From contig OZ241847.1 in the NCBI GenBank assembly GCA_965202915.1, forward strand, positions 1,116,001 to 1,180,000: a DNA stretch of 64,000 bases. The letters run 5' to 3'. Source of the stretch: G965202915 sp965202915. Its GTDB lineage: Bacteria > Pseudomonadota > Gammaproteobacteria > Eutrophobiales > Eutrophobiaceae. Positions 43,722 through 53,082 of this stretch are shown here, in pieces. Under the pieces are notes generated by a model. The model had not been told where the DNA came from, made no database searches, and was given only the letters and a program-made list of their open reading frames with translations. Each line of letters opens with the position of its first letter. Position 1 is the first letter of the stretch. The position numbers and the translations under genes were made by a program.

Positions 43722-44625
43722 TCTCAAAGCAGTCTCGGCTTGCGTTGCCAGGCCGGTGTTCCGGTCGAGAATCGTTACCGGCGACGTGATCGATACCCTT
43801 AAAGATCGACCCGCTGAGTTACCCTTTGACGTGGTGATAGCAGACCCGCCTTACAATATCGGTAAGGATTTTGGCAACAACGACGATAGGCTGCCCATTG
43901 GTGAATATATTGACTGGTGCGGAGAATGGCTTGGGCAGTGTTTTCGCCTGTTGGCCAATAACGGCCTGATTTATATGTATGGTTTTCCTGAAGTATTGGC
44001 GCGGATTGCAGTCAAATACCCAATAAATGAGCAACGCTGGCTGGTATGGCATTACACTAATAAGGCCGTTCCATTTTCAAAATTCTGGCAGCGTTCACAC
44101 GAGTCGATCCTGTGCCTGTGGAAGCCCGGCACCAAGCGGCCGAACCTGGAATTAGATCAGATCCGTGAACCCTATACCGACTCTTTCCTCAAGTGTGCGG
44201 GAAAGGAGCGGAAAGACACCAAAGGCAGGTTTGGGGACAGTCGCAAGACTATCTACAATGCCCATAGCAACGGCGCATTGCCGCGTGACGTGCTCAATAT
44301 CCCCGCCCTGGCGGGTGGAGCAGGCCGGGCGGAGCGGTGGTTCGCGTGCCGCGATTGTGGTGGCCCGGTACGACCGCCGAGTGAGTTGGCCAACCATAGC
44401 GGCCACGATACACTCAAACACCCCACGCAAAAGCCAATGGAGTTGACCAGGCGTTTGATTTTATCCCGCGTCAATGGCCGGCACGGGCGCACCCTGATCC
44501 CCTTCACCGGGTCGGGTTCCGAGTGTGTGGTGGCAAAATTACTGGGAGTTAAATTTCTGGGTATTGAAATCAATCCTGAATACGCCAGGTTTGGGCGTAG
44601 TTGGTTGAAGCAATGTACAAATTAA
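43714..44625 (+). CDS. DNA adenine/cytosine-N4 methyltransferase (orphan)
   Basis: A 303-residue methyltransferase. Motif IV (DPPYNIGKDF) comes before motif I (PFTGSGSECVVAKLLGVKFLGIEI), the beta-class order. TQKPMELTRRLI supplies motif X-like residues, and CRDCGGP is a possible zinc site. An in-frame GTG at 43690 is also possible. No partner restriction enzyme is adjacent. It starts inside the IS1595 remnant, so it may have arrived as that element's passenger. Target sequence cannot be predicted. Confidence 0.87.
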   Translation: MASLKAVSACVARPVFRSRIVTGDVIDTLKDRPAELPFDVVIADPPYNIGKDFGNNDDRLPIGEYIDWCGEWLGQCFRLLANNGLIYMYGFPEVLARIAVKYPINEQRWLVWHYTNKAVPFSKFWQRSHESILCLWKPGTKRPNLELDQIREPYTDSFLKCAGKERKDTKGRFGDSRKTIYNAHSNGALPRDVLNIPALAGGAGRAERWFACRDCGGPVRPPSELANHSGHDTLKHPTQKPMELTRRLILSRVNGRHGRTLIPFTGSGSECVVAKLLGVKFLGIEINPEYARFGRSWLKQCTN

Positions 44626-44789
44626 CGCCGCCTATGCGCCGGCGATTTATCGGCGGTCCAGGCAAATATTATGACTTACTCACCGGTGGGCACTGCCACT
44701 AGGACAACCGCGAATTTTTGATTACTATTGCCGCCACCGTCCCGGTTTTGTTAGTATAAACGGCCGTTTATTGCTTCAGGTTTGCACTT

Positions 44790-45011
44790 TATGCCCGAGT
44801 CGACGTTGCCGTACCATCGACCGCTAAAATACTCAAACAGGCCGGCGGCGAATACGGCGCCTTGGTCCGCATTACCCAGTTCCAAAGACATTATGGTCAA
44901 ACCGCAGCGATTAACGTCCATCTGTTGTTATTGGCAGCCACGTTTTTGAGCGCGATGCTCAGTTTGTTTATACCCAAACGTACCATTGTTGCCCCCTCCA
45001 CCGGGATCTAA
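44790..45011 (+). pseudogene. Possible relic of a membrane-protein gene
   Basis: A frame without a good start reads YARVDVAVPSTAKILKQAGG and then VHLLLLAATFLSAMLSLFIPKR before a stop, with one clear hydrophobic segment. It looks like the end of a permease but I cannot name the family. The rest of 44626-45344 holds no gene; a 14-base direct repeat (GATTAATCGCAGG) occurs twice at about 45172-45225 before the HNH gene. Confidence 0.35.
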
Positions 45012-45344
45012 ATCATTTGGCATATACACTCGGTCATGGTCACTCAATCACCTACCGTGTTGCAATAGAACCGCAGAGAAGGCGCAGGATAATTGCGCTG
45101 CATATTTTACCGACGTATCCAAAAAAATAATTGACACCGGCTGGTTAATTTGATATGCTTGGATATTATATATGATTAATCGCAGGTGAATTCATCATGA
45201 ATCCCTTGATTAATCGCAGGGTAGATTCTTAATGACTCCCTGTAGTGCCAGTCTGAACTAATTTCAACTGGTCCCTATTTCAGCCTCCATGGCTAAATAC
45301 GGGCAACCAACTTTTATTTGAAATTAACGTAAGGAGTACTGGCT

Positions 45345-45683
45345 ATGCCATATAATACACCAAAAAAACTTCGCTCATCTGCACATGCTAAACAAGATGG
45401 CCGCTGCTATTATTGTGACCAGCCAATGTGGATTAAAACACCGGACGAAATCTTGTCTGAACGCAACATCACTGTGCAACAGGCTAAAAGATTTAAATGT
45501 ACGGCCGAACATCTCCATGCTCGCAAAGATGGCGGGGCAGATAAAAAAACAAATATTGTTGCTGCCTGCCGGTTTTGTAATCACAGGAGACACCAACGCA
45601 AAAAAGACTTATCACCAGATCAATATAAAAAACTGGTTCAGTCAAGAATGAGTAAGAGGCGTTGGCATGCTATACCCTTGTGA
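45345..45683 (+). CDS. HNH endonuclease
   Basis: A 112-residue protein with the HNH layout: zinc pair CYYC near residue 21, the catalytic-strand segment CTAEHLHARKDGG, Asn in KKTNIVAAC and the second pair CRFC, followed by NHRRH. AAGGAG lies upstream of the ATG. It is AT-rich against its neighbours and alone, so a mobile origin is likely. Confidence 0.85.
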   Translation: MPYNTPKKLRSSAHAKQDGRCYYCDQPMWIKTPDEILSERNITVQQAKRFKCTAEHLHARKDGGADKKTNIVAACRFCNHRRHQRKKDLSPDQYKKLVQSRMSKRRWHAIPL

Positions 45684-45689
45684 GCACTA

Positions 45690-46985
45690 ATGATCACATC
45701 CATGCTTGATCGTCTGCTGGATATCAGGGACGGCGAAGCCAGGTTGCTGATTCCGGCGTTTTTTTATTTCTTTTTTTTACTGTGCGCCTATTACATTCTC
45801 AGGCCGGTGCGGGATGAAATGGGCATACTCGGCGGCATAGAAAACCTTCCCTGGGTCTTTACCGGCACGCTTATTGCGATGTTGGCGGTGGTGCCATTAT
45901 TTGGCTGGGTGAGTTCGCGTTTCCCGCGCCGGCGCTTTGTGCCGCTGGTTTATGGTTTCTTCATTGTTAATCTGTTGCTGTTTTATGGGCTGTTCGTATA
46001 TGCCTGGCAGCCCCAGTGGGTTGCCAGGGCTTTTTTCATCTGGATCAGTGTATTTAATCTGTTTGTCGTGTCGGTGTTCTGGAGTTTTATGAATGATCTG
46101 TTTGATCAGGCGCAGGCCAAAAGATTGTTTGGTGTGATTGCAACCGGTGGTACCGCGGGCGCAATCAGCGGGCCGGCGATCACCAGCCTGCTGGTCCAAC
46201 CATTGGGGGTGAATAATTTATTATTGATTTCGGCGGCGATGTTAGTGATAACGATTTTCTGCATCCATCATTTATCCGTCCGGTCGGCGCGGCAGGGCAA
46301 TGCAGCTCAACGGCTGCGGGCGCAACAACCGCTGGGAGGGTCTTGGCTGGCCGGGGTAAGATTGGCGCTGGGATCACCTTATTTGCTCGGTATCTGTTTG
46401 TTGATATTAATGTATTCAACCCTGTCGACCTTCCTATATCTGCAACAGGCCGATATTATTCAATCCAGCTTTACCGATTCCGCGGTGCGCACCTCGGTAT
46501 TCGCCGGGATCGATCTGGCCGTGAACGTGCTGACTGTGCTGATACAGCTATTCGTGGTCAGTCGCCTGGTAAAATCCATCACCCTTGCCGGCGCGCTGGC
46601 ACTAATCCCGGCGTTGTTGGTGGTGGGTTTTATCGCATTGGCCTACGCGCCGGTACTGGTGGTATTGATCGTCGTGCAGGTGCTGAGACGGGCCGGCAAT
46701 TACGCGATCATGCGACCTTGTCGGGAGATGTTATATTCAGTGCTGGAGCGGGAAGAGAAATACAAGGCCAAGAACTTTATCGATACCGTTGTATATCGGG
46801 GCGGTGACGCGGTGAGTGCATGGATTTATGGCGGAATGCGGGTTTTGGGGCTAAACTTGGGGGAAATAGCATTGATCGCGGCGCCACTGGCGGCATTCTG
46901 GGGAGTCATTTCCTGGCGGCTGGGTGTTCGCCGTGAGCAGTTGGTCGATCAAACAAGGGCCGTCAAGGAGGTTTCCAATGGATAA
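45690..46985 (+). CDS. NTP/NDP exchange-type MFS transporter
   Basis: A 431-residue protein with about twelve membrane segments. LLCAYYILRPVRDEMGILGG near residue 30 and the loop ATGGTAGAISGPAI near 155, with VYRGGDAVSAW near 370, are typical of the Tlc/NTP-exchange-like branch of MFS proteins in free-living bacteria. Substrate is unknown; ATP/ADP exchange is not implied outside obligate intracellular bacteria. It overlaps the aldo/keto reductase start by eight bases, so the pair is an operon. Confidence 0.8.
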   Translation: MITSMLDRLLDIRDGEARLLIPAFFYFFFLLCAYYILRPVRDEMGILGGIENLPWVFTGTLIAMLAVVPLFGWVSSRFPRRRFVPLVYGFFIVNLLLFYGLFVYAWQPQWVARAFFIWISVFNLFVVSVFWSFMNDLFDQAQAKRLFGVIATGGTAGAISGPAITSLLVQPLGVNNLLLISAAMLVITIFCIHHLSVRSARQGNAAQRLRAQQPLGGSWLAGVRLALGSPYLLGICLLILMYSTLSTFLYLQQADIIQSSFTDSAVRTSVFAGIDLAVNVLTVLIQLFVVSRLVKSITLAGALALIPALLVVGFIALAYAPVLVVLIVVQVLRRAGNYAIMRPCREMLYSVLEREEKYKAKNFIDTVVYRGGDAVSAWIYGGMRVLGLNLGEIALIAAPLAAFWGVISWRLGVRREQLVDQTRAVKEVSNG

Positions 46986-47919
46986 TAAGAGTGTGAATAG
47001 TGGGCGCCGTGAACTAATAAAATTGTTGTTGTCCGCCGGCGTTGTCGCGCCATGGTTGCCCGGACTGCTGCGGGCCGCCGACGAGGGCATCATTACCAGG
47101 GTCATACCCTCTTCCGGCGAGCCATTGCCGGTGATTGGCATGGGCACGTCAAGAACCCTGAATGTTGCATTAAGCGACCTTGATGCGATGACGCGCCTGC
47201 AGGCGGTGATGCGGACATTCTTTGATCGGCAGGGCACCCTGCTCGATTCCTCGCCGATGTATGGCACGGCACAAGCGGTGATCGGGAAACTGCTCAAGCA
47301 AACTCAGGGCAGTGAACGGTTATTTTCCGCCACCAAGGTCTGGATTGAGGGCAAGCAGGCCGGCATCGATCAAATGCAGGCCTCGCGACAGCTTTGGGGG
47401 ATTGAACGCTTCGATCTGATGCAGATTCACAATCTGGTGGACTGGCGCACCCATTTACCGACGCTTAACGCGATGAAGGCCGAAGGTCAGCTACGTTACG
47501 TTGGCGTCACCACTTCCCATGGCCGTTATCATGAAGAACTGGAGGCGGTGCTGAAACAGCATCCACTGGACTTCGTGCAGTTGAGCTACAATATAGACAA
47601 CCGAGTGGTTGAAAAACGGCTGTTGCCGATAGCCAAAGACCGCGGCATTGCGGTCATGGTCAATCGCGCCTACCAAAGAGGCGCGTTATTCAAGCGCGTC
47701 AAAGGCAAAGACCTGCCGGACTGGGCGGCCGAACTCGGCATACAAAGCTGGGGGCAATATTTCCTCAAGTACGCGGTGGCGCATCCGGCGGTGACCTGCG
47801 TGATACCGGCGACCAGTAAACTCAAACATATGCTCGACAATATGGGCGCACAATTCGGCAGACTGCCCGATCAGAAACAACGCGAAGAAATGTTTCGTTA
47901 TTTCCAAGCCTTGGCGTAA
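46978..47919 (+). CDS. Tat-exported aldo/keto reductase
   Basis: A 313-residue oxidoreductase with a twin-arginine signal (GRRELIKLLLSAGVVAPWLPG, about 9-30) and an aldo/keto reductase barrel: GMGTSRTLN, LLDSSPMYGTA with the catalytic Asp and Tyr, ATKVWI with the Lys, LMQIHN with the His, and a C-terminal VIPATSK cofactor loop. AAGGAGG lies seven bases before the ATG at 46978. Periplasmic placement is unusual for a family that mostly works in the cytosol with NADPH. Confidence 0.87.
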   Translation: MDNKSVNSGRRELIKLLLSAGVVAPWLPGLLRAADEGIITRVIPSSGEPLPVIGMGTSRTLNVALSDLDAMTRLQAVMRTFFDRQGTLLDSSPMYGTAQAVIGKLLKQTQGSERLFSATKVWIEGKQAGIDQMQASRQLWGIERFDLMQIHNLVDWRTHLPTLNAMKAEGQLRYVGVTTSHGRYHEELEAVLKQHPLDFVQLSYNIDNRVVEKRLLPIAKDRGIAVMVNRAYQRGALFKRVKGKDLPDWAAELGIQSWGQYFLKYAVAHPAVTCVIPATSKLKHMLDNMGAQFGRLPDQKQREEMFRYFQALA

Positions 47920-47985
47920 CCGTTCCGCCGGTACCGCCGATTGCAAATATGCAGCTTGACGGGTTGATCCGAGGTGCGCTCCGGA

Positions 47986-48564
47986 TCAGGCGTCTTTCAG
48001 TCTGCCGATCATTTCCACCAGACGGCTACTAATATTGGTCACCGCCTGGTGTTGTTGCGGATCAACCAGCGAGCCGTCATCGGCAAATGCATTGTGGGCC
48101 TGCGGCAACGCCAGTTGCTCCGGCAGCACGGTCACGCCGATATTGCCGAGTAACATGCGCAGCCCAACCAGTCCGCGCAACCCGCCCAAAGCGCCCGGAG
48201 AGGCCGCCATGATGCCGGCGAACTTGCCGGCGTAGGCCACCAGCGGCGTCTCGCCTTCCGCCTCCGAGCGTGAAGCCCAGTCTATTGCATTCTTCAGCAG
48301 CGGGCTCAGGGTGCTGTTGTATTCCGGGGAGGCAATCAAGAATCCGTCATGCTCGATCAACAGATTTTTAAATTCCCTGGCCGGCGCCGGCATGCCCTGC
48401 GCCGCTTCCAGGTCCTGATCAAAAAGCGGCATGGGAAAATCAGCCAGGTCGATCTCGGTGACGTTGGCGCCGGCGGCCTCGGCGGCGGTTGCGGCGATCT
48501 TGACAAGTTGCCTGTTGAATGAACCTTTTCTGGCACTGCCGGCAAAGGCGAGGATGCGGGTCAT
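47986..48564 (-). CDS. NAD(P)H-dependent FMN reductase (ChrR/azoreductase type)
   Basis: A 192-residue flavodoxin-like protein: phosphate-binding FAGSARKGSFNRQL, SPEYNSTLSPLLKNAIDWASR contacting FMN, and the loop AASPGALGGLRG. Such enzymes reduce quinones or chromate. It stands alone. Confidence 0.88.
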   Translation of the reverse strand: MTRILAFAGSARKGSFNRQLVKIAATAAEAAGANVTEIDLADFPMPLFDQDLEAAQGMPAPAREFKNLLIEHDGFLIASPEYNSTLSPLLKNAIDWASRSEAEGETPLVAYAGKFAGIMAASPGALGGLRGLVGLRMLLGNIGVTVLPEQLALPQAHNAFADDGSLVDPQQHQAVTNISSRLVEMIGRLKDA

Positions 48565-48666
48565 GACCTTGCGCGCCGGGATAGACCCGGATGGTGCCGA
48601 TGGGCCTGGTACGGGGATGGCGTCACTATCCAGTCTCCGCGCTTCATGTCCGCGCCTCGACGGCGC

Positions 48667-49596
48667 TCAATCGGACGAAGCCGGCGCGGTGCGTCGCCGG
48701 TATTCCGCGCCACTGATTCGTTGAGCGTCCCCGGCCACGTCGTAGTAATCCGGTTTATCGTCGATGTAAATATGCTCGTGTAGATGCAAACCGCGGTCAT
48801 CCTCCAGCGCCCCGGCGGACACTACGCTGACGTCGCCTTCACCCAGCCCGCGCCAAAACAACGCGGTGCCGCACTTCTCACAAAAGCCGCGTTCGCCGTG
48901 CGCCGACGTTTGGTACCAGCGCAGCGCGTCGCCGGTTTCCATGTCCTCGATGTCGGTGCTGATGCCGATGACGCCCGCGCCGCCACTCCAGCGGCGGCAT
49001 AATCCGCAGTGGCACATATGGGCGTCTTGCGGAACGCGGGGCAGGCGAAAGTGCACCGTGCCGCAGATACAGCGCCCGCGCTGGTCGGCGTCCGATGGCC
49101 GCGATTGCGGCCACAGGCGATTTTTTAAGCGCAGAAAAAACAGGAAGATTCTAACAGACCATCTTTTCAGAACCGGCATCTCCGCGGACACTTGAGCCAT
49201 GAACTGGTCGCCCGTCAGGTGCGGCATATCCCCGGAAAAGTTGTAATACCCCGGCTTGTCATCGATGTAAATTTGCCGGACCAGTTGCAATCCATCGGTG
49301 GCCGGCAGTGCGCCGACGCCTACCATCCAGTTGGATTTGGCGCCCTTTTCCCGCCAGAAAAGCGATGAACCACAACGGCCGCAAAACCCGCGCTCGCCCC
49401 AGGACGTGGCAGCATACCAGCGTAACGCCTCCCCGCTGGTGATCGTGACCGTTTCGGCCATACCGGCAAATACCGGCACGCCACCGGTCCACCGCCGGCA
49501 AAGCCCACAATGGCAGAGCCCGACTTCGTGGAATGGCTGCGGGATGGAAAAACGCACCTCGCCGCACAGGCAATGACAGTCTTTGATATGATTCAT
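48667..49596 (-). CDS. Tandem double GFA-domain protein
   Basis: A 309-residue protein in which two GFA (DUF636, glutathione-dependent formaldehyde-activating-like) domains are fused. Each has the same zinc-binding set: CxC in CHCLCGEV or RCICGTV, CHCGLCRRW, and GFCGRCG or GFCEKCG, ending in IYIDDKP. Single domains of about 130 residues are the norm. The start at 49596 (MNHIKDCHC) is chosen to begin just before the first CxC; the frame is open to 49686. Activity is unproven for most members. Confidence 0.85.
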   Translation of the reverse strand: MNHIKDCHCLCGEVRFSIPQPFHEVGLCHCGLCRRWTGGVPVFAGMAETVTITSGEALRWYAATSWGERGFCGRCGSSLFWREKGAKSNWMVGVGALPATDGLQLVRQIYIDDKPGYYNFSGDMPHLTGDQFMAQVSAEMPVLKRWSVRIFLFFLRLKNRLWPQSRPSDADQRGRCICGTVHFRLPRVPQDAHMCHCGLCRRWSGGAGVIGISTDIEDMETGDALRWYQTSAHGERGFCEKCGTALFWRGLGEGDVSVVSAGALEDDRGLHLHEHIYIDDKPDYYDVAGDAQRISGAEYRRRTAPASSD

Positions 49597-49812
49597 TGCC
49601 GACAATAATAACATTCCCAACCGGCGGATGCTATCATAACGCAACATTTTTACCTTGTTTTCACTTTCCACGGAGTAAACAGCCATGCCTGTTTTCTATT
49701 TTTTCAGCGCGCACCCGGCACCGGTGGATTATGTCCGCCGCACACCTTCGGTGGGCATCGCCGGGTTAATCCACCCTCCGCTCCGGCCCTGAAACCGCAG
49801 TGAACACTTGCT

Positions 49813-51624
49813 ATGGATAGCCATGGTTTCATGCTCAATCTGGTGGTGTACCTGTCCGCCGCGGTCATCGCCGTGCCGCTGTTCGCCCGGCTTGGTCTCG
49901 GCTCGGTGCTCGGCTACCTGGTCGCCGGTGCGTGCATCGGCCCCTGGGGGCTGGGCCTGATCCACAACGTCGATGACATCCTGCACTTCTCCGAATTGGG
50001 GGTGGTACTGCTGCTGTTTTTGATCGGCCTGGAACTCGAACCGCGCAAACTGTGGACCCTGCGCCGACCGATCCTCGGCGTCGGCGGCGCTCAGGTGTTG
50101 ATCACCGCCGCACTGTTATTCATCCTCGCGCTGCTGCTGGGTGTGCGCTGGCAAACCGCGGTGATCGCCGGTCTGGGGCTGGCGCTGTCATCCACTGCGA
50201 TTGCATTGCATACCCTCAAGGAAAAGAACCTGCTGCCGACGCCGGCGGGCAAGACCGGATTCTCCGTGTTGTTGTTTCAGGACATTGCAATCGTCCCGAT
50301 GATTGCATTGATTCCGCTACTCGGATTTGCCGGCGACGGCAGTGGCGTTGGCCCCGGCAGCGGGGGCCATCAATCCACGCCGGTGATCATAGGCGTCATT
50401 CTGGGGATCTTCATCATCGGTCGGTTTTTTCTCCACCACGTCTTCAGCTTCGTCGCCTCGACCCATCTGCGCGAAGTATTCACCGCGTTGTCCTTACTAT
50501 TGGTCAGCGGCATCGCCGCAATCATGGAAGCACTCGGCGTCTCCAAGGCACTGGGCGCGTTTATGGCCGGGGTGCTGCTGGCCGATTCCGATTACCGCCA
50601 CGCGCTGGAATCGGACATCGAACCGTTCAAGGGATTGTTATTGGGGCTGTTCTTTATTTCCGTCGGCATGTCGGTAAATTTCGGTCTATTGCTTGCAAAA
50701 CCGCTATTGATCGTCGCCCTGACCGTGGCGCTGGTGGCGCTCAAGGTGGCGGTACTGTATGGCATCGCCGGATTCATCGGCCTTCCCCCAAGCCAACGCG
50801 GTCTGTTTTCATTCACCCTGGCCCAGGGCGGTGAATTCGGATTCTTGCTGTTTGGCTTTGCCGTAACCGCCGGTGTGATGGAGGCGCAGATCGCCAATCA
50901 ATTAATCCTGGTGGTGGCGTTGTCGATGGCGCTGACGCCGCTGTTATTGATCGCCAATGAAAAACTGATTGCACCGCGGTTTGTGCATGCGAACGATCTG
51001 CCCATGGATGAAATTGACGACAACCGCAACCCGGTGATCATCATCGGCTTTGGCCGTTTCGGACAAGTGGTTGGCCGCCTGTTGATGGCCAACAAAATCA
51101 CCCCCACGCTGATAGACAACAACCCCGAACAACTGGACCGGGTGCGCCGCTTTGGATATAAATCCTACTACGGCGACGCGCTGCGGCCGGACGTGCTGCG
51201 CTCCGCCGGCGCCGATCAGGCCCAATTGATCGTGCTCGCGATGCACGACCGGGACACCATCAACCAGGCCATCGAATTGATTCGGCGGACGTTCCCCAAC
51301 CTGAAAATATTTGTCCGCGCCTTCGACCGCGGCCACGCGATGCACCTGATCGACAACCGGATTGACGGATTCGCCAGGGAGATCTTCGGCTCGGCGCTGG
51401 AGCTGGCCGAATACGTGCTGATGGAATTTGGCTACAGCGAGTGGCAGGCCCGGCGCCTGGGCAAAAAATTCAGAAAATTTGACCTCGATATCCTGCATCA
51501 GCAAGTGGCCGTCCGCCACGATGAGAAGGCACTGATATCGATCACCCAAACCGCGCATAACAATATCGTCGAGACCTTTGCCGCGGATAAGGATAAGGAA
51601 GAAGAGGAGGACGCGGCGGGGTAG
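49813..51624 (+). CDS. CPA2 potassium/proton antiporter, KefB/KefC type
   Basis: A 603-residue protein. About twelve membrane segments (residues 5-385) include LLLFLIGLELEPRKLW and the GVLLADSDYRHALE segment of Kef transporters. A C-terminal RCK/TrkA-N domain (about 405-540) has the NAD-binding GFGRFGQVVGRLL. Kef systems protect against electrophiles by releasing K+ under glutathione control. No KefF/KefG ancillary flavoprotein is adjacent, though an FMN reductase lies 1.2 kb away. Confidence 0.9.
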   Translation: MDSHGFMLNLVVYLSAAVIAVPLFARLGLGSVLGYLVAGACIGPWGLGLIHNVDDILHFSELGVVLLLFLIGLELEPRKLWTLRRPILGVGGAQVLITAALLFILALLLGVRWQTAVIAGLGLALSSTAIALHTLKEKNLLPTPAGKTGFSVLLFQDIAIVPMIALIPLLGFAGDGSGVGPGSGGHQSTPVIIGVILGIFIIGRFFLHHVFSFVASTHLREVFTALSLLLVSGIAAIMEALGVSKALGAFMAGVLLADSDYRHALESDIEPFKGLLLGLFFISVGMSVNFGLLLAKPLLIVALTVALVALKVAVLYGIAGFIGLPPSQRGLFSFTLAQGGEFGFLLFGFAVTAGVMEAQIANQLILVVALSMALTPLLLIANEKLIAPRFVHANDLPMDEIDDNRNPVIIIGFGRFGQVVGRLLMANKITPTLIDNNPEQLDRVRRFGYKSYYGDALRPDVLRSAGADQAQLIVLAMHDRDTINQAIELIRRTFPNLKIFVRAFDRGHAMHLIDNRIDGFAREIFGSALELAEYVLMEFGYSEWQARRLGKKFRKFDLDILHQQVAVRHDEKALISITQTAHNNIVETFAADKDKEEEEDAAG

Positions 51625-51874
51625 TGGATTGTAATCAACGGCGCGCGCGAGACCGGTCTATCCATACTATCCGCGCCTTATTGCTGATTCCTTATGATTA
51701 AAGATGCAACGCTCTCACATTCTTCATGTTTTGTGCGCAAAGTGTATAATTCATATGTTAAAATTATGGTTGTAAATACGGCGATAAGCCTGAAATAAGC
51801 GATAGCCATGCTCAAACAGTGCTGCTTGCTAATGGGTTCAACGTGCAAAAATCAGTAAACCATGGAAATAAAAG

Positions 51875-53014
51875 ATGAGTTTAACCGCACTGGAAGAGAC
51901 TTTGAAAAAAGCGACCGAGTGGATTCGTTCCGAGAAGTTGCAAAATGAGGCGCAGACCAAGCAAGCGGTAATTCTACCGATTCTTAGGTGTTTGGGTTGG
52001 GACGATACTAATCCCGATGAGTGTTTTCCGGAATACCCTATTCCCGATTCAACATCCGAGCGAGTCGATTACGCATTATGCCAAACGGACACTGATTGCC
52101 CGAGTCCGCTGATTTTTATTGAAGCTAAAAGTCTTGGGCGTATTGAAGAAGCGGGGGAGTAGCAGTTATTTCGCTATGCCTTTGGCCAAGGCGTTAAGTT
52201 ACTCATCCTCACAGATGGCGATATTTGGCATTTTTACCTCGCGCTCGAGAAGGGGCCACCTGCCGAGCGCCGCTTTTACCGAGCGGTTTTGAGTGCCGTG
52301 GAAAAGACCGCCGAATATGCCCGCAGCTTCGATCGTTTTCTGAGTAAAAAACAAGTGGAGTCCAAGGAGGCGCATAGTCAGGCGCAGCAGTTACTCACCA
52401 ACAGGCAGGCAAAAGAAAAAGCGAAAAGAACGATTCCAAAAATCTGGCGTAATTTACTAGAGAATGAGGGCTCGGATCTGCGTAACACCCTTGCTACGGC
52501 TGTGCAAAATGAATGTGGAACCAAGCCGGAGTCTGATGATCTGGATCAATTTTTGAGGGAACAATTGCGCCCTGTGCCACCCTCTTTCCCATCAACCATA
52601 ACCAGATCAATCAGTCATCAGTCGCGCGCAATTCAGAGGGACCCGCGACCGCGTTCCGGTAGAGGAACGCGTAAAATCATTGGGTATATTTTTAACGGTG
52701 AAGAAAAGCCATATGGACTGGGCAATAAAACCCTCGCTGAAATTCTGAAAGAGTTTCACCGCATCAACCCGGAATTCATGAATCGTCTTGACACTAAAAC
52801 CAGGAACCGCACCAAGCGTCTGGTCGCACAAAACCCTAAAGACCTTTATGACAAGCCGGATTCAACTAAGCGTAAGCGCGTTATTGATTTGGAGAATGGC
52901 TGGTGGCTCGGTTCACACCAACTCAAGAGAGAAGTCATCTGCAAAAATATCAAAATCGCCTGTCGTATTGCCGGTGTCACCTTTGGATCACAACTCACTC
53001 TTATTGAATGTTGA
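51875..53014 (+). pseudogene. Type I restriction R-N-like nuclease split by an in-frame amber codon
   Basis: One frame of 379 sense codons is interrupted only by TAG at 52160-52162. Upstream lies a PD-(D/E)xK nuclease core (RVDYAL, FIEAK) of the HSDR_N type. Immediately after the TAG comes QLFRYAFGQGVKLLILTDGDIWHFYL, where QxxxY belongs to the same fold. The C-terminal domain (about 255-380) with GWWLGSHQLKREVICKNIKIAC is unrecognised and may bind DNA. A single base change from CAG or AAG explains the stop. It could be a dead gene, a sequencing error or a suppressed stop. Confidence 0.8.
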
Positions 53015-53082
53015 TGGTCCGATCATAGGGTTTGCCTGCCTGGGGACTTGCCAGGATTGCACCTGACCATATAAGCTCGCCT

